DNA of 64,000 nucleotides from Selaginella moellendorffii (taxonomy: Eukaryota > Streptophyta > Lycopodiopsida > Selaginellales > Selaginellaceae): NCBI RefSeq assembly GCF_000143415.4, contig NW_003314261.1:6112822-6176821 (forward strand), in the 5' to 3' direction. A model generated the notes under the pieces. That model was not told the origin of the DNA. It saw nothing but the letters and a program-made list of their open reading frames with translations, and ran no database searches. Positions 38,101 through 49,828 of the stretch are shown piece after piece. Position numbers and translations under genes: made by a program. Within the stretch, counting starts at the first letter, position 1. Each line of letters opens with the position of its first letter.

Positions 38101-39180
38101 AGAAGGATGGCACAACCAGATTCTGCATTGATTATCGCAAGTTGAACTCCATTTCTAAGCGTGATGTTTATCCACTACCGCGAATAGATGATACACTCGA
38201 CCAGCTTGCTGGTGCACAGGTAGATGTCTAAGAGAGAGGTATGCTGGTACTTATGTGTTGTAACTCAGGTGTTTTCCTCAATTGATCTAGCATCTGGATT
38301 TTGGCAAGTGCCTATGAGAGAAGAGGATAAGGAAAAGACAGCTTTTACATGCCGGGATGGTTTGTACCAGTTCAAAAGCATGCCTTTTGGGCTATGTAAC
38401 GCGAGTGCAACTTTTCAAAGACTTATGGACTGTGTCCTTGGTACACTCAGATGGGAACCATCACTTGTCTATATAGATGACGTTAATGTCTATTCTTGGG
38501 GAGTATGTAGCCACATCTCAGACCTCATAAAGGTATTTTCCAGATTGAAAGCAGCAGGTCTGAAGATTAAGCCAAAGAAATGTCACTTCTTCATGCGGGA
38601 AATTAAGTTTCTTGGACATGTGGTATCTGGCAAAGGAATTGCTCCGGATCCTGAGAAAATATCAGCAGTGAAGGAGTTTCCTCTTCCTGAGGGCATGGAA
38701 GTCCTCAGCACTGGGAACTCTAAGGAGGCATGAGCGTGGCAGAAGTGGAACGGATCTAGCACGATTGGCGTGTGCAGGGAGCACTCTTTTTCCTTTTCTT
38801 TTTGTTCCGGTGCTCCTTACTATAATATATTTAATGCTTGAAACTAACCATACACGAGTTCTCCTTTGTGTGTTTGGAACTCTAATGCCTCGATGCAGAT
38901 TAAAGCCTTTCTTGGTCTAGCTGGCTATTATCAAAGATTTATCAACAAATTTGCAGAAAGGGCCTTGCCACCTACGAAACTTCTAAAGCAGTCGGAGCGG
39001 ATGAATTGGGGTGCCGAGCAGCAGAATGCCTTTGAAGAACTAAAGCCTGAGCTGTGCAAGGAGCCTATATTATCTTATCCTGATTGCAGGTATTGTGGTT
39101 GCCTGGTGATGTATTGATCCATTTACTATATCATCATATGCAGCAAGGCTTTCCATTTGCAGTGCGATGTGTCACGACTT
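35122..39180 (+). mobile_element. Ty3/gypsy gag-pol copy, left arm of an inverted pair
   Basis: Degenerate gypsy element in + orientation. Gag-like protein begins about 35504 (PRALLESESDVDRNT); the retrotransposon gag core is DDFDSYLDVFECAAYN, interrupted by a TGA at 36164. A zinc knuckle at about 36554 is spoiled (CYTCGKEGHI then stop, last Cys to Tyr). The protease is altered (AVVDMGYEVP, where the other copy has DTG). RT at about 38040-38730 keeps [38 protein letters not shown] and the catalytic VYIDDV, but a stop near 38231 splits it. RNase H begins with FLGLAGYYQRFI (about 38908). Homology to the right arm ends at about 39180. No integrase or LTR pair was found. Confidence 0.85.
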
Positions 39181-39308
39181 CCCTTAGCAACAGTAATGAC
39201 ACATCTTTGGCACTGCCATGGGGTTCCTCCCGTAATATATGATCAATTGAGTGCCGCGACGCGAAGCACATTCGCTTTAACTGAGAGGAATCGTCGACGC
39301 GCTCACCG
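39181..39308 (+). other. Unmatched segment at the left edge of the gap
   Basis: Where the right-arm element continues into RNase H, the left arm changes to unrelated sequence that runs into the assembly gap. An open frame here has no recognised family. Confidence 0.5.
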
Positions 39309-39408
39309 NNNNNNNNNNNNNNNNNNNNNNNNNNNNNNNNNNNNNNNNNNNNNNNNNNNNNNNNNNNNNNNNNNNNNNNNNNNNNNNNNNNNNNNNNNNN
39401 NNNNNNNN
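39309..39408. other. Assembly gap of 100 N
   Basis: Exactly 100 N bases. A round number usually marks a gap of unknown true size. It lies at the centre of the gypsy inverted repeat, so the join itself is unverified. Confidence 0.98.
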
Positions 39409-42400
39409 AAAACCAGATCGTGCCTAAAATCTTTTTCTGCTATAATAAGCAATGGGATGTTCTGCATTGCCATTCCCAATCTGTGCCAATATTGCTGATA
39501 TGGCAAGTCCTGACACATCGCACTGCAAAAGGAAAGCCTTGCTGCATATGATGATATAGTAAATGGATCAATACATCACCAGGCAACCACAATACCTGCA
39601 ATCAGGATAAGATAATATAGGCTCCTTGCACAGCTCAGGCTTTAGTTCTTCAAAGGCATTCTGCTGCTCGGCACCCCAATTCATCCGCTCCGACTGCTTT
39701 AGAAGTTTCGTAAGTGGCAAGGCCCTTTCTGCAAATTTGTTGATAAATCTTTGATAATAGCCAGCTAGACCAAGAAAGGCTTTAATCTGCATCGAGGCAT
39801 TAGAGTTCCAAACACACAAAGGAGAACTCGTGTATGGTTAGTTTCAAGCATTAAATATATTATAGTAAGGGGCACCGGAACAAAAAGAAAAGGAAAAAGA
39901 GTGCTCCCTGCACACACCAATCGTGCTAGATCCGTTCCACTTCTGCCACGCTCATGCCTCCTTAGAGTTCCTAGCGCTGAGGACTTCCACGCCCTCAGGA
40001 AGAGGAAACTCCTTCACTGCTGATATTTTCTCAGGATCCGGAGCAATTCCTTTGCCAGATACCACATGTCCAAGAAATTTAATTTCCCGCATGAAGAAGT
40101 GACATTTCTTTGGCTTAATCTTCAGACCTGCTGCTTTCAATCTGGAAAATACCTTTATGAGGTCTGAGATGTGGCTACATACTCCCCAAGAATAGACATT
40201 AACGTCGTCTATATAGACAAGTGATGGTTCCCATCTGAGTGTACCGAGGACACAGTCCATAAGTCTTTGAAAAGTTGCACTCGCGTTACATAGCCCAAAA
40301 GGCATGCTTTTGAACTGGTACAAACCATCCCGGCATGTAAAAGCTGTCTTTTCCTTATCCTCTTCTCTCATAGGCACTTGCCAAAATCCAGATGCTAGAT
40401 CAATTGAGGAAAACACCTGAGTTACAACACATAAGTACCAGCATACCTCTCTCTTAGACATCTACCTGTCCACCAGCAAGCTGGTTGAGTGTATCATCTA
40501 TTCGCGGTAGTGGATAAACATCACGCTTAGAAATGGAGTTCAACTTGCGATAATCAATGCAGAATCTGGTTGTGCCATCCTTCTTCTCGACGAGAACCAC
40601 TGGCGATGCCCAGGGTGATGATGAAGGCTCAATTACATCAGCATCTAACATTTTCTTAATTTCCTCAGAAACAATCTTCTGCTGTTTGGGAGTTTCACGG
40701 TATGCATGCTGTTTGATAGGTCTGCTTGAGGAAGTATGGATCTCATGATGAAGCATATCAATTTTGCCCAGGTCAAGAGTTTTAGTACTAAAAATCTCCC
40801 GATACTGCTACAGCAACTCATCAAATTCAGAAACGAGATCCGTACCTGAGAGCATATCTCCAACTTTTAGTTCTCCTTTTATCCTCCCAAGGAATTTTAG
40901 AGTCTCCTCATCTAGTGGCAGCTTTTCTGACGACATAAAGCTTGCTCCCCCAACATAATTTTTGTATGGTTCTGGCAATCCAAGAGCATCCAGGCCATAA
41001 GCAGCTGTATAGCACACAATGTCTGAGATATCTTCGCATGCTGCCTCGGCTATAGGATCACCCTACTTGACATTCACTGTGGAGGTTGTCAAGTTTGCCA
41101 TAAGGATGTCAGGCTTTTCCTTATATGTAGAACTAATTATTCCATTAGCTACTGACATGCCTCGCTGGAGTGCCTGATATGAGGACCACAAGTGTATGAA
41201 CGTTCCCTTGCAGCAACAAATAAAGAATTGTGTTGGGACAAATGCCTATATATACTGGGCATGAATACATGCAGCATGGAACAAAACAAATTGAATCATA
41301 ACCTGTGACATAGGAGGAATCGTAATGTCTTTGTCTGCTTTTAGTAGCACCACCTTTTGATCAACCAAAAATACTTCGTTCGCAACTACCTCTGCAAAGC
41401 AGCTTGTGAGGCAACATCAATCTGGATGTCATATTACCTTTGCATGGCTCTTTCCACAGATACATCCCTAGCTTGATTGGAGCAAATGTTCTAAATTCAA
41501 AAGTGCAATGAAAGGCTTTGCGTGAAGATTCAGGTTTAAGCAGAACCCCCAACTTCACAGGTTTGTGACCATCGGAGAAAGTGAGTTGCCTCTCCCTTAT
41601 TTCAATCTTCGCACCTACAGAATCCATCCAATCAAGTCCCAACAGTGCTGCATCTGCACATGTGACTATACATGTCATCCTTACTGCTGTGTCCCCAACC
41701 TTCAGATCAAGGTCGACTAGACCTCGAGGTGTATATAGCTCATCGTTGGCCTTGCGTATACGTATGTGATGACAGGGGCGTACTACGTTGGAGGCCTCGG
41801 TTACCCACTTTTCTGGCACTGTCGTCACTTCACAGCCTGTGTCCACCACGGCCACCACTCTCTCTGAGAAATCTAAGCTCAACCACAGAGATAACGAATT
41901 GATCTTCTTTTCATCCACCATATCACAACCACAACGAAATCCTGTGACTGTAGAAAGAAAGGCAGTGGCTTCTACTACTCTTAAGTCAGGGTATCCATTA
42001 TCTGCGTCTGACCCCTGCCCAAGCGCAAGCTCTAGTTTAAATTCTCTTCTGAAGACTTTACTTTAAGTGCCTCAACTTGCTGGTTCAGGTCATTGTAATG
42101 CTTCTCTAGGTCAGCAATGTAGGTACAGTCATGCTGAAGGTGGCCCTCTTTCCCACAAGTGTAACAGCCAGTCCTTTTGCTAGGTCGCTTGTCCCTTTCC
42201 CCACCAGCAGGTGCCGACCGCTTGACACCGCTACTTGCCCTGGGACCATAGGTATATCTGTTTTTCTGAGACCAGCTACCTCTAGAAAAAGTTTCACCTC
42301 TCTTGGCATCATAGTGGTAGTCCTCTTGCTCTCCTGATTCATCACTCTCTTGTATCTATGGCCGAGCAGCACGTGCTGTAACTGCTTTGGGTTTCCACTT

Positions 42401-43592
42401 TTTCAACGCTTCTGCTGCTGCAGAAAGCAACTTGTCCACAGATCTTGTTTTTGCTATGATCAGATAAGGTTGCAGATCCTTAGGAAAGCCCGATAAAAGG
42501 CTTGGTTCGCCATCCTCTCTGCCTTGTCAATGTCATCAGAGATATATGTGGCTACCCGTCGTAGAACAGCCCAATATTGCTGCACAGTTTCCCCCTTTTG
42601 ATAATTCCTTGTATTGATAAGTTCAAATGCTCTATCCTCTGGATCCCCGATGATGAAGAGCCTCCTGGCCAAAGCTATGGCCTCATCCCAAGATACCATT
42701 TGATCTCGAGCATAGTGCGTGATAAACATTCTCTGCACCTCTCCCGAGGGAGCCATACAGAAAGCATTTATCTTTTCATGGCCTGTCACCTGATTGTTAT
42801 AAGCTGCACATTCATACACATTGAGGTAACTATTGAAATCATCTCCAAGTTGGAATGTGGGATACTTCAGCCTAGCCGGGTGTGGAGCCTCCCCCGTGAA
42901 GAGAGCTCGCTTGCCAAGACTTGAACTTCTAGTGCCAGTGAGATTACGCATCATCTCGGGACTTTTGAGAATAGCAGAAACCACCGTTGCAAGTTGGTCC
43001 TCTGAGATATCAGGTACAGGAGAATTCCCAGCTTGTGTTCTAGGCAGCTCCTCACTCGCATTTCTCATTTCTTCCATCAGGAAACCCTTGTGAGCCATAT
43101 TTGCCTCCATAGTTTCCATGCAAAAATAACCTGCCACACCACCAATCATGGTGAGACTTGCGCATGGGGTGTTTCTATCGACATCACTTTCACTTTCCAG
43201 TAATGCCCTTGGCATCCTAACTGAAAGTCTCCGATGCCACAGAAGCCTCTCATCGACTCTACTTTGCTCAAATTAGCAACCTTTTGTGTTGCTCAATTTA
43301 GCATCATCAAGCTTCCCGCATGGTCCGAGAATGAAGGACAGCCACACACTGCTCATGGGAGCATTCTGTAATGTGGCATGCCCCTCATCTCCACCAAAAC
43401 TGGACCCGTTTTCATTCATGGACTCATGCGCTCACAGCCACAAAGCCTCAAAGAAAATACACCTTTCTAGTCATAGCGTCTGCCTAACACCCCACGTGCT
43501 CAGACTCCTCCACACCTCCGAGGAATCAATCTCCCTCCGCCCCCAACCTCAAGATGTCCCACCACGTAAGCTGTTTGCCAAGAAGCGCCACC
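39409..43592 (-). mobile_element. Ty3/gypsy gag-pol copy, right arm of an inverted pair
   Basis: Near-identical to the left arm but reversed and better preserved in places. On the minus strand from 43215: Gag (PRALLESESDVDRNT; DDFNSYLNVYECAAYN) reads on past the place where the left copy has a stop, then shifts frame after AERMANQAFYRAF (about 42490). The zinc knuckle is complete (CYTCGKEGHLQHDC, about 42135-42170) and the protease keeps DTG (AVVDTGCEVTTV, about 41845). RT has [11 protein letters not shown] and VYIDDV (about 40215) with the same split near 40455. RNase H extends further than in the left arm (LQCDVSGLAISAILAQIG, then AEHPIAYYSRKR) up to the gap. No integrase was seen. Confidence 0.87.
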
Positions 43593-44824
43593 TGTTATGT
43601 GATAGAACCAAAAACTAGAAAAAGTTAGGGTTAGGGTTCGACAGAGGATTCAGTTAGGGCTTCACTAACTGGTCACTGATTCAAACGGGACACCTTAACA
43701 TATTTTACAGACCTATCTTGTGACTGAGATTTGGATTTTTTAAAATTTTCTGACCATGATCAAGAAAAGCCCAAAATTTGAACTTGCTTGTTATTTCTCA
43801 TAACCTTTACATTTTAGCAATTGATTTTTTTTCACAAATCTTAGAAAACAAGAGTCCACTACATAGGAGGAGGATTACATTACAAGTAACTTTCTAGTTG
43901 ATCATCTAGTAGTTCTTCCGGATCTTGCATTGGCTCCTAGTCTTGACTTCAATGAGGAGGCTCATCTTCACCATGGCATTAGGAAATTATTGGAGTTTTG
44001 TTCAAGGCTTGTGTTTGAGAGTGTTCCATATAGTGTTGGATCGAGAGCTCAAGAACTATCCACCTGTTGCAAAACTGGAATAGAAGCTTTAGAGCATGTC
44101 TAAATTTAGGAGACAAATGCTGCTGAGAAGGAGCTTGAGATGCTCTCCTCTCTAGTTTCTATATAATTTTCTCAGTGATCTTTGCTTCCCTTGCCTTGCC
44201 AGATATGGTGGCCAATTTCAATCCCTCCTCTCTTTCTAGCAATTACCAAAATGGTGGAATGAATTTCCAGCTTATAGATTATCACAAGCACAATCAAAAT
44301 GTGCCATGGATTCTCAACCAGGCTGATCACCCGGGCGCTCATGATTGATGAGGTTGAGCATGAGCCTTGGAGATCTGCAGGTGAGGATGACAAGCTAGGC
44401 AATCTGGACATGGAGCAGCAGCTGTCGATCAACTACAACTTCATGCAAATGCAATTGATCTTTGGAGTAAAGGGCAAAAGTGATGACCTAACCAAGATGT
44501 CGCTTCTGGGTAACTGCTAGAGCATGGAAGATCTATCCCCCTGGAACCATTCGGCTGCTTTTTCTGAGGATCACCACAAGCAAGGAAACGGTTTTTACTC
44601 CCATATGATCACAGTGATACATTCGTAAGCCGATCCAAATAAGAATTGAGAGCCACATTGAGCATGGTGGAGCCATGGTACTGGAAATTAATAAGAATAT
44701 AACAATCTTTCCACCTAAGCTAGAGAATCCTGTGAGGGATGCTTTAATCAAAAGCTGGATTCGACAAGTTTTCTCAGGCAAATAGGGACTGTGCAATTGG
44801 ACTATGATTCATGGTGTTCCAATT
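43593..44824. other. Unassigned intergenic segment
   Basis: Starts with GTTAGGGTTAGGGTTCG (about 43625), too short for telomeric DNA. On the + strand there are broken coding-like strings (for example AHLHHGIRKLLEFCSR about 43960, KIYPPGTIRLLFLRIT about 44530, and IEHGGAMVLEINKN about 44655) in frames separated by stops. They suggest an old pseudogene, but I could not assign a family. Confidence 0.35.
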
Positions 44825-47212
44825 CTACCAGTAATCACCGCAAGAACACGCGCCACCCTCAAAGTGATGAAACCTCACCGTGTCTCTCACCACGATTCTT
44901 CTCCCCGCAACCTTGGAGATGAACTTGGTAGCCGTGTGACAATCCTGGCACACCCTCAAGTTCTTCACCACATTGATTGTCGACAAAGGTGGCGACGCGA
45001 TCAACCCAAGCGCGATCGCCAGCTTCTCGCTGTGGTAGCACAGCATCTCCTCTTTCTCCTCTTCTTCCACGTCGTGGAGGATGGATTTCCGGTCGGGCTG
45101 GTACCCGGCCTCCCGGATCGCCACCCCAATCCTCCGGAGCTCCGCGTAGATCTCCTCTCGTCTCGGGTGGTCCGTGTCGCCCACCGTGAATTCGTGCACT
45201 GTGTCGTGGATCTGGATGGAGCTCCGCCCGGGGAGCCGCTTGATCCCGCGCTCCTCCATCGCCCTCTTGATCCTGGCAGCCCTGGATCGCATCCCCGCTG
45301 CCTCGTAGAGATTGAGCAGCTGGACGAAAGCTCCTGCGTTCCCGGGCTCCAGCTCCAGGATCTTCTCCGCCGCCGCCTCGCCGCGAGCCACGTCGCGGTG
45401 GATCCGGCAAGCGCCGAGGAGGATCGTCCACGCCACGCAGTCGGCTTGGAAGGGCATCGATCGGACGAGGTCGTCGGCGAGCTCTATCTGGCCGCCGCGG
45501 CCGAGGAGATCGACCATGCACACGAAGTGGTCCACGAATGGCGCGACGCCATAGTCGGGGATCATCGAGAGGAAGTAGCGCCGCGCGTCGTGGAGGCGGC
45601 CGGCGTGGATACAAGCTGACAGCACGGCCAGGAGCGCGATCGCGTCCGAGGCACAGCTCCCCTCGAGCTCCAGCGATGGGAAGAGATTGATCACGGCTAT
45701 GGCGTCGCCCGAGTGAGCGTATGCTCCAAACATCGCTGTCCAGAGCACCACGTCCTTACGATTGATCCGATCGAAGAGCTCTCGGGCCTGGATCGATCGC
45801 CCACACTTGCCATACATGTTGATCAGCGCGGTGGCAACGAGGAGCTCATCTTCCAGCCCCGCCGCCACCGCCTCGGCGTGGAGGAGCCGCCCCTCGCGCA
45901 GCGCCGCGCCGCTCGAGCACGAGTCCAGCGCCGCCGAGAAGCACAGCCGATCGGGGCGCGCGCCATCGAGATCCATCTCCGCAAAGAGGGCGATGGATCT
46001 CTTCCACAGTCCGTTGTGCGCGAGCGCGTTAATCATCGTGGTCCACGACACGGGGCTTCGATCGGGCATGGCGGTGAAGACCTCCCTGGCGCGATCGATC
46101 TGGCCGGACTGGGAGAAGGCCGCGAGCAGCGTCGTCCAGGATACCACGTTGTGCGCTGGCATTCGCGAGAAGATCCGCGAGGCCTGTCCGGGCGAGCTCC
46201 AGGACGCCTGGATCATCAGGTTGTGGGTCGCGATGTCTCGCTCGGGGATCTGATCGAGCAGAGCTATCGCGAGCGCGCGATTCTCCGATTGGACCGCGCC
46301 CTGGATCAGCGAGTTCCACGCCACGATGCCGTGATGGGGCATTCGATCCAGCACCGCGCGGCCCCGCGCAACATCCCCATCCGCGGCAAATGCTGTCAAG
46401 AGAACCGTCCACGCGATGTAGTCACGCTCGGGCATCGCACTGAAGAGTGCAATCACGCAAGTGAAATTTTTGATCTTGGCGTAAGCTACCATGATTGAAG
46501 TCCAGGCCACCACATTCCTCTCCGGCATTCGATCGAACAAGCTCTTCGCCCGACCAAACTGCCCACACTGGGCAAATGCTTGGATCATCGCGTTCCAGCT
46601 TAGAACATCGTTTTGTGGAACGCGATCAAACATCGCCTTGGCTTCATCGATCCGGCCGATCTGTGCGTGCGCAACGAGCATTGTGTGGCAGCTGATCGAG
46701 TCCGGCTCCTCGATCGCCACGAAGATCTCGCTCGCCTTGTCGATCCGGCTCTCCTGGATGTAGCCGTGCATCACGAGATTGCAAGAGACCACGTCCTGCT
46801 GTGGCAATCGATCAAACATCTCCCTGGCCTCGAGCAGCTGCCCAGTCCGGGCATACGCCGCGATCATCGAGTTCCACGACACGAGATTCCTCCGCGGCGC
46901 AGCATTGAAGATCTCCCTCGCCTCTGGTGTTCTTCCGCCGTGGACGAGCGCTGCGATCATGATATTGCCGGTGTAGAGATTGGGATGCTTGATCCTCCGG
47001 AAGGCCGATCGCGCGTCCTCCACACTGCCACATTTGCCATACATCTGGACGAGCAAATTGCCAAGGAACGTGCCAGTGTCGAGACCGGTGTCGATCAGCT
47101 GCGCGTGCAATCGCCTGCCCTCCTCCAGCGCCCGGGCGATCCCACATTGCCGGAGCCGCGGGGCGAATTCGTGGAGCGCAATCGCGTCGCCGGGGCATTT
47201 GCTCATACGCAT
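44825..47212 (-). CDS. Pentatricopeptide repeat protein, PLS-type with E and DYW domains
   Basis: Intronless, 795 residues. Tandem PPR motifs fill about residues 40-590; many repeat the pattern NVVSWTTLLAAFSQSGQ or LINMYGKCG. The E region follows (GACRIHRDVARGEAAAEKIL). The C-terminal DYW domain carries the deaminase-like zinc motif HSEKLAIALG and CQDCH, and ends FEGGACSCGDYW. In plants DYW proteins act in mitochondria or plastids as site-specific C-to-U RNA editing factors, the DYW domain being the cytidine deaminase. A transit peptide is not obvious in MRMSKCPGDAIALHEF. The ATG at 47212 lies only 46 bp from the start of the divergent TruB gene. Decayed copies lie at 17800-18185 and 33058-33115. 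Confidence 0.94.
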   Translation of the reverse strand: MRMSKCPGDAIALHEFAPRLRQCGIARALEEGRRLHAQLIDTGLDTGTFLGNLLVQMYGKCGSVEDARSAFRRIKHPNLYTGNIMIAALVHGGRTPEAREIFNAAPRRNLVSWNSMIAAYARTGQLLEAREMFDRLPQQDVVSCNLVMHGYIQESRIDKASEIFVAIEEPDSISCHTMLVAHAQIGRIDEAKAMFDRVPQNDVLSWNAMIQAFAQCGQFGRAKSLFDRMPERNVVAWTSIMVAYAKIKNFTCVIALFSAMPERDYIAWTVLLTAFAADGDVARGRAVLDRMPHHGIVAWNSLIQGAVQSENRALAIALLDQIPERDIATHNLMIQASWSSPGQASRIFSRMPAHNVVSWTTLLAAFSQSGQIDRAREVFTAMPDRSPVSWTTMINALAHNGLWKRSIALFAEMDLDGARPDRLCFSAALDSCSSGAALREGRLLHAEAVAAGLEDELLVATALINMYGKCGRSIQARELFDRINRKDVVLWTAMFGAYAHSGDAIAVINLFPSLELEGSCASDAIALLAVLSACIHAGRLHDARRYFLSMIPDYGVAPFVDHFVCMVDLLGRGGQIELADDLVRSMPFQADCVAWTILLGACRIHRDVARGEAAAEKILELEPGNAGAFVQLLNLYEAAGMRSRAARIKRAMEERGIKRLPGRSSIQIHDTVHEFTVGDTDHPRREEIYAELRRIGVAIREAGYQPDRKSILHDVEEEEKEEMLCYHSEKLAIALGLIASPPLSTINVVKNLRVCQDCHTATKFISKVAGRRIVVRDTVRFHHFEGGACSCGDYW

Positions 47213-47258
47213 CCATAAACCCCAAACTTAGGGTTCTTGGAAGGCGGTGAGAGCTGCC
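47213..47258. promoter_or_regulatory. 46-bp divergent intergenic region, PPR / TruB
   Basis: The start codons of the PPR gene (minus, 47212) and the TruB-like gene (plus, 47259) are separated by only 46 bp containing AACTTAGGGTTC. TTAGGGTT-type strings resemble the plant telo-box found near starts of translation-related genes. Transcripts must start inside the partner's 5' region, so the promoters overlap (inference). Confidence 0.5.
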
Positions 47259-49456
47259 ATGGCGACGAGCGCGCCATCGTCGGCGAGGCTCACCGTCTCG
47301 TCGTGCACATTCTTCGATCGATCGGCCAGGAGCTCCGCAATGCGGGTAAGAGCTTCGATCGCAGCAGCAACGCCTTATTCTTCAAGAGCAGTGCATGAGG
47401 GCGGTAGAAATCCTTTGGCGCTGTTCGAGAACATCATGCGAGAGGTGAGGCCATTGCCGACGATCTTGGAGGAAATGTGGAAGATGCTAGCTCCAGAAAA
47501 GCAGCTCCTTCGATGGAGAAGGAATGCGGGGGTTTTCAGCGACTTGCCAGGGTCCAGGAAGGGATTTCTAGGCGCAGGGATTATAGATGGATCAGGGAGA
47601 AGAATTCCCGGTGGTGGTTTGTTGCTGAGAGGAACCAGACGTATCAATCGTCCCTTCGACTATCTCCGCGTTCCAAACATGACTTTTCCCAAGCGAGAAA
47701 GGAAGAGGAGGTATTTCTCCAAGAAGCTCGAAGAGAAGGAGTCGGACAAAGGGTGGCATCCCGAGCTATGCACGTATGAGAGTGAGTTTGCCAAGCAGCA
47801 TGCGCTCTACTTCTACAACCTCTTGGCATTTCCGTGGGAGAAGGGAGCGTTTGAGCGCTTCGTGGATAAGTTGGAGAGGAAGTATTTCCCAGAGGATCAC
47901 ATCGATGCTTTGGTTCCACCGCTCGACAAGGAGCCCAAAGCGAAAGCTGGGAAATCCAACAAGGACAAGAAACTTTCCGCATGGCCATCTTCTGCTCAAA
48001 GCTCGTCTTTCGAAGCTTATGCGGCTGATGCGTCTGTTGAGAACGTCGAAGACACTTCTCCAACTCGTCCAGCTTCCGGTTCCATTGAGATTTCTCCAGA
48101 TGATTGGGAGCCCGAGGCGAGTTCTCCTGACACTTACGCCGAGGCTGTTTCTGATGAGAAGCCAAAGAGGAAAGCAGCCGATACTTTAACTCCAAGGCCA
48201 CCTGTGATAACTCGAACCGTGAATTTGCCGGAAGAATGGGACGGGCCTCTTGGAACTGTAGTGTTGATAGACAAGCCTCATGGTATGCGCTTTTCTACCT
48301 GGATCAATCACTCATGCCGTGTTTCTTTGTGTTTTTCAGGCTGGACATCATTTTCCGTGTGTGCCAAGCTCCGTAAGCTTCTCAAAATTAAAAAGGTCCA
48401 CGAAGTCAATCTTTTTTTTCTTCCGTGTAACACTTCGTTTTTTACAGGTTGGTCATGCTGGGACACTTGATCCTATGGCGACTGGCCTTCTTATAGTTTG
48501 CGTTGGGAAAGCAACTAAATTCACAGATAGGTGAGCATTTCTTCGTGTTTTCAAAGCTCTTCTTACTAGCCAATTGTTTTCTCAGCTACCAGGCGATGAA
48601 AAAGTTTTATTCCGGAACGCTGCGTCTTGGAGAGGCCACACCGTCTTATGATGGAGACACATTGGTCATTTTTCATTTTTCTCTTGCGTTTTCTTCTCGT
48701 TGTACTTAGCTCGGTCCGGCAGGTTTCTGAGAGGATGCCATGGGAGCACGTTACTGACGAGGACATGCAAATAGTTAAAGAAGAGTTCGTGGGCACAATA
48801 AGGCAAGTCCCACCTCTATATTCCGCTCTTAAGGTAAACGGACGCACCCACCACTCCATTTATCTAAAGCATACCGCTTTGTATATTCAGGTTGAGGGAG
48901 AAAGGCTCTACGAGAAAGCACGTCGAGGAGAGACATTTCAAATTCCTCCCAGAATAATCAGCATTGAAGAGCTACAAGTCGAACGCGATTCTATTGACAG
49001 GTAGGCTTGGCTGATGATTGAGCAGTGTAAATCCGTGTTGCAGGCAAAATTTCCATTTCAAAGTCGCCTGCTCCAAAGGAACGTATGTCCGCAGTTTATG
49101 TTATGATCTTGGCCGTGCTCTCAACACGTAAGTTTCTACTTCATGTCACAAGGTTCACGTGTTGAGATTTCTCTTGCTGCAGTTGTGCACATCTCGTCGC
49201 GTTGCGCCGGGACAAGATTGGTAATGGCTGTTTTTTCGCTTCCTTGGCTCTTGAAATAGAAATGTTCTTTCTCGCAGGGGAATTCTCAGTTGACGACGCC
49301 TGGACATTTTCCGAGCTGGGGAGTAACTTTGCAGACGATTTTTTGGGAAGAGCGTGCTCAAAGACTCCCCCCATCACTGTGACGAACATGTCGCTTGAGG
49401 ACGCTTGGGAGTTCCCGGAGCTCCAAGAAAGCCGAGGCGACGATGACGACTTCTAG
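47259..49456 (+). CDS. TruB-family tRNA pseudouridine synthase with long N-terminal extension
   Basis: TruB/Pus4 enzymes make pseudouridine-55 in the tRNA T loop. Spliced exons show [15 protein letters not shown] (about 48255-48355), the catalytic-aspartate motif [14 protein letters not shown] (about 48456-48495), [17 protein letters not shown], the substrate-binding [19 protein letters not shown] with an intron inside, and [17 protein letters not shown] (about 49060-49115). Before the domain lie about 320 residues: a Ser/Ala-rich start compatible with an organellar transit peptide, a basic patch ([13 protein letters not shown]), and [20 protein letters not shown]. The ATG at 47259 is used because the longer frame opens with GTG. 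The C-terminal tail is acidic (GDDDDF). Introns are short. The divergent PPR partner also suggests an organellar RNA role. Confidence 0.87.
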
Positions 49457-49828
49457 GTTCGTTTTTGAGCTGGTTTGGCTGTAACAATGTCGTGCAGTAA
49501 AACAAACCCACACATTTCACTGGACTGACCGTCACTGTACTGTTTAGTTTTGGCGTCCCGTGTCGCCACGCGTGAGACGGGGTGAATATTCTCGGCTCGG
49601 ATAGGACTATCCTACTCCTTGAGCTTTACTTTTACGACAACGCGCATCTATCGGAGTCACAGAGCGAAGCCGGCGGCCTGTTCCTTTTCTCAAATTGTTA
49701 GTAAGTTGGTATCTCGCGTGCACCATGTGCAAGTTTTTGTGCTCCAAATCGGTACCTTTGCGCTTGCTGAGAGCCGAGATCTGAACTCTTCCTCTTGGTT
49801 TTTTTTTGTGCAGAATGAGAAGGGGAAG
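49457..49828 (+). other. PLC 5' flank with likely leader intron
   Basis: No gene. A pyrimidine-rich acceptor (TTTTTTTTGTGCAG, ending 49813) precedes the PLC start, suggesting that an intron lies in the leader. A five-codon upstream ORF, MRRGR, begins at 49815. Confidence 0.4.

Noticed and set aside
39157..39498. Open frame running across the N gap
   Set aside because: It contains 34 undefined residues from the 100-N gap and cannot be read as a protein.
43625..43641. Telomere-like repeat
   Set aside because: Only two GTTAGGG-type units, not the plant TTTAGGG array; likely chance or a telo-box-like string.
44859..46498. Large open frames antisense to, or out of frame with, the PPR gene
   Set aside because: They are GC-rich shadows of the 795-residue PPR frame and match no family.
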